Shown here in pieces: positions 62,531 to 64,000 of a stretch of 64,000 bases of DNA. The position numbers were made by a program, and so were the translations under genes. Location: contig NZ_FOBU01000001.1 in the NCBI RefSeq assembly GCF_900109915.1, positions 1,573,004 to 1,637,003 on the forward strand. The letters run 5' to 3'. The stretch is from Luteibacter sp. UNCMF331Sha3.1. Lineage in GTDB: Bacteria; Pseudomonadota; Gammaproteobacteria; Xanthomonadales; Rhodanobacteraceae. Below the pieces are notes generated by a model. That model did no database searches. It was not told the DNA's origin and saw only the letters and a list, made by a program, of their open reading frames with translations. Numbering within the stretch: the stretch's first letter is position 1; every line of letters begins with the position of its first letter.

Positions 62531-63264
62531 CACCCGAGCTCCGGTCCGTCGTATCGTCTTGCGTGTCGCTGAATGTCCTTTGTGATACGTGCATCTTGCT
62601 CAAGCCTAGCGCGGTCGATCGCCTGATTTAGAGAGGCTTGAAAGGTCTCGATTTCGTGTCGGACACGGAAGAAGTCAGAAATGTCGGGCAGGTGCTCGAA
62701 GCTGAGGTTCCCACCTCGAAATGAAAGTACGACCGCCCCGCCGCCGCCTCCACCGGTCCGTCTCGTCAGAGGACCAAGGGCCTTATAAACCACCTGCAGG
62801 TAGGCGGCACAGTCGGCAGACGTCGGGAGAGCACGTGGGTCTACCATTGATACAGCCAGTTCCTCGCAGAGCTGCTGAAGATTAAGTGCTCGTCCGGGCC
62901 CGCCTAGATACGGCGATGCGGTGATCGTCGGTATTGACTGAGGGCGCGGTGACGACTCGACCAACCAATGCACCTTTAGACCTACCGTTTGCAGTCGTGC
63001 CACGTCAGGCTCCGCCTTCAAGGCGACCTCGAGCGATCTACGTTTTTTTGCCTCTTTGGGGTCAGCGTTACCCGAACGCTTGAATTCGATTAGCCTGACC
63101 ATCGACGGAGATTGCAGGAGAACGTCCGCGAGGGACTTATCTAGGGGCGTTTGCTGCAGAAGGCTAACCGCGCTCGCGAGGGGTCCATCGCCCAGCCGTG
63201 TTCCTATCTCGACACCCAGTCCATAAAGGAGCGTTCCAATTACGGTGTTCTCGTACAAGTCCAT
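62530..63264 (-). CDS. Possible PD-(D/E)XK-type nuclease protein of a two-gene module (244 aa)
   Basis: A 244-residue soluble protein. Residues 40-70 read LADVLLQ and MVRLIEFKRS, a D-x(12)-ExK spacing that matches the core of PD-(D/E)XK nucleases (VLL strand, LIEFK strand). A helix (EAKKRRSLEVALK) and strand (VGLKVHWLVES) follow as expected for the fold. GGPGRAL and a Gly-rich loop TGGGGGGAVVLSF lie later, and the C-terminus is a charged helix with QDARITKDIQRHARRYDG. I do not recognise a named family. It is the first gene of the pair with the coiled-coil membrane protein and has a clear start at ATG 63264. Confidence 0.7.
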   Translation of the reverse strand: MDLYENTVIGTLLYGLGVEIGTRLGDGPLASAVSLLQQTPLDKSLADVLLQSPSMVRLIEFKRSGNADPKEAKKRRSLEVALKAEPDVARLQTVGLKVHWLVESSPRPQSIPTITASPYLGGPGRALNLQQLCEELAVSMVDPRALPTSADCAAYLQVVYKALGPLTRRTGGGGGGAVVLSFRGGNLSFEHLPDISDFFRVRHEIETFQASLNQAIDRARLEQDARITKDIQRHARRYDGPELG

Positions 63265-63776
63265 CGCTTGATTCCTTGGCTTCCGATTCCTATTACGAAG
63301 GCTATCGGCCGATTAGATTGTGTCTTGAGCTGCTCATCCCTTCAGGCCCCTATCCAAGCGAACCTAGGGAGGAACGCGCGCTCGAAGCCTAAGACAGAAG
63401 AGTCGTTCCAAGGCACAACTGTTCTCGCGAGCTCCGCTAGCGGTTTGGTCTCTGGTCGGCATGAATTGTCCTCGCGCATCCAGCCGTCGTCCCCGGCCTG
63501 GCGCCCCGTCGTCTCAAAGCGACTTTCGGAATTCGAGGCTAAACCGCGCCACTTTTGGTAGTGGCTCCTGGGGTTGGATCAGGCATCGTGCGGCTGGACG
63601 TTAGGCCGATCTATCGCGTTGCGACCCCGACATAGCCGGAACCTACGCCGGATTTTCAACCCATGGGTGGTGGAAGCCCGAGGCTGAGAAGTTCTAGTTT
63701 GGGTGTCCATTTCGAGCCTCGCGCGTGCCGCTAACCTAGGCCCCAGATGCACTTGTCAACCAGCCAGAGCTGATGG
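63265..63776. other. Intergenic stretch without a recognisable gene
   Basis: About 510 bases between the two-gene module and the partial gene at the right edge. Open frames here are short and without familiar motifs. The promoter of the two-gene module should lie near 63270-63350. Confidence 0.45.
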
Positions 63777-64000
63777 TCAATTGGTATCGCGTAGGTCGGC
63801 GCCAGAGGCGGACTTGCCCCTGTCTACCTCGTTCCATCGAAGGAGGTCGTGTGGCGTTCCTTCGAACCGTACAACGAGGGGACCGTCGGGCCAGGTATTG
63901 GTCCAAGCAGCCTCTAGCAGCAGCCGCGCGTCTGTCTCCGACGGCAGCACACGCCCCTCCCCTTGGCGAAGTTCGACCCAAACAGCCTTTCCCTCCCTAG
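63777..64000 (-). CDS. C-terminal part of an unknown gene (runs off right edge)
   Basis: The minus strand is open from the window edge to TGA at 63777-63779. It encodes about 73 residues, including KAVWVELRQGEGRVLPSE and AWTNTWPDGPLVVRFEGTPH, ending GADLRDTN. The regular strand pattern and low Arg/Pro content are protein-like, in contrast to the overlapping frames. The family cannot be judged from this part. Confidence 0.55.
   Translation of the reverse strand, partial: REGKAVWVELRQGEGRVLPSETDARLLLEAAWTNTWPDGPLVVRFEGTPHDLLRWNEVDRGKSASGADLRDTN

Noticed and set aside
1-64000. CRISPR arrays, tRNA or rRNA genes, intact insertion sequences
   Set aside because: I looked for regularly spaced repeats, cloverleaf-type ends and transposase genes with DDE motifs and found none that I could support.

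Overview
The window is a piece of a high-GC Gram-negative chromosome. Outer-membrane receptor, lipoprotein and lipopolysaccharide-type genes, a tripartite efflux operon and a Xanthomonadales-like gene style suggest a gammaproteobacterium of the Xanthomonadales (Rhodanobacteraceae, for example a Luteibacter/Dyella-like organism). That placement is inference from protein character only; no rRNA, tRNA or other taxonomic marker is present.

Positions 1-34 kb look like ordinary dense chromosome. They hold a siderophore-type TonB receptor with two Fur-like boxes, an M24 peptidase-like protein, two surface-glycan genes, a nitronate monooxygenase, a berberine-bridge-type FAD oxidase, a periplasmic aldehyde oxidoreductase operon (paoABC-like), thioredoxin 2, a PAS histidine kinase, a secreted nuclease, an overlapping EmrAB/NodT-type efflux operon with a divergent TetR regulator, mug, a solitary 2-oxoglutarate dehydrogenase E1, two FtsX-type permeases and several regulators.

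Positions 34-43 kb are an accessory redox module. A five-gene leftward operon (AraC regulator, PAS histidine kinase, receiver, FixJ-type regulator, aldo/keto reductase) faces a rightward operon (secreted alpha/beta hydrolase and two short-chain dehydrogenases). The module is bracketed by 3' remnants of one radical SAM gene (PA0069-like/SplB family) at 34.1 and 43.0 kb. A cytochrome c peroxidase (MauG-like) C-terminal fragment lies next to the second remnant.

Positions 43.9-64 kb are visibly lower in GC and look like mobile accessory DNA. A two-gene locus comes first: a 1,251-residue protein with a possible nuclease-like N-terminus and an AAA/ORC-like ATPase. It resembles a defence locus but I cannot assign it to a named system. 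Then come a complete but divergent copy of the radical SAM gene, a large serine recombinase, small unknown genes, and a split secreted RHS toxin system. That system has a 1,756-residue RHS/fibronectin protein, a separate small secreted RHS-core protein with a ParB-like C-terminus, and a probable immunity gene. A two-gene module (possible PD-(D/E)XK protein plus a coiled-coil membrane protein) and a partial gene follow at the right edge.

The most interesting signal is the series of radical SAM copies. The copy at 43 kb is cut exactly at the CxxxCxxC cluster codons and keeps the remaining 279 codons without a length change. A full copy sits beside a large serine recombinase. This suggests an element that integrates into the conserved cysteine-motif DNA of this gene and carries its own replacement, with defence and toxin cargo, and an older insertion recorded by the 34 kb remnant.
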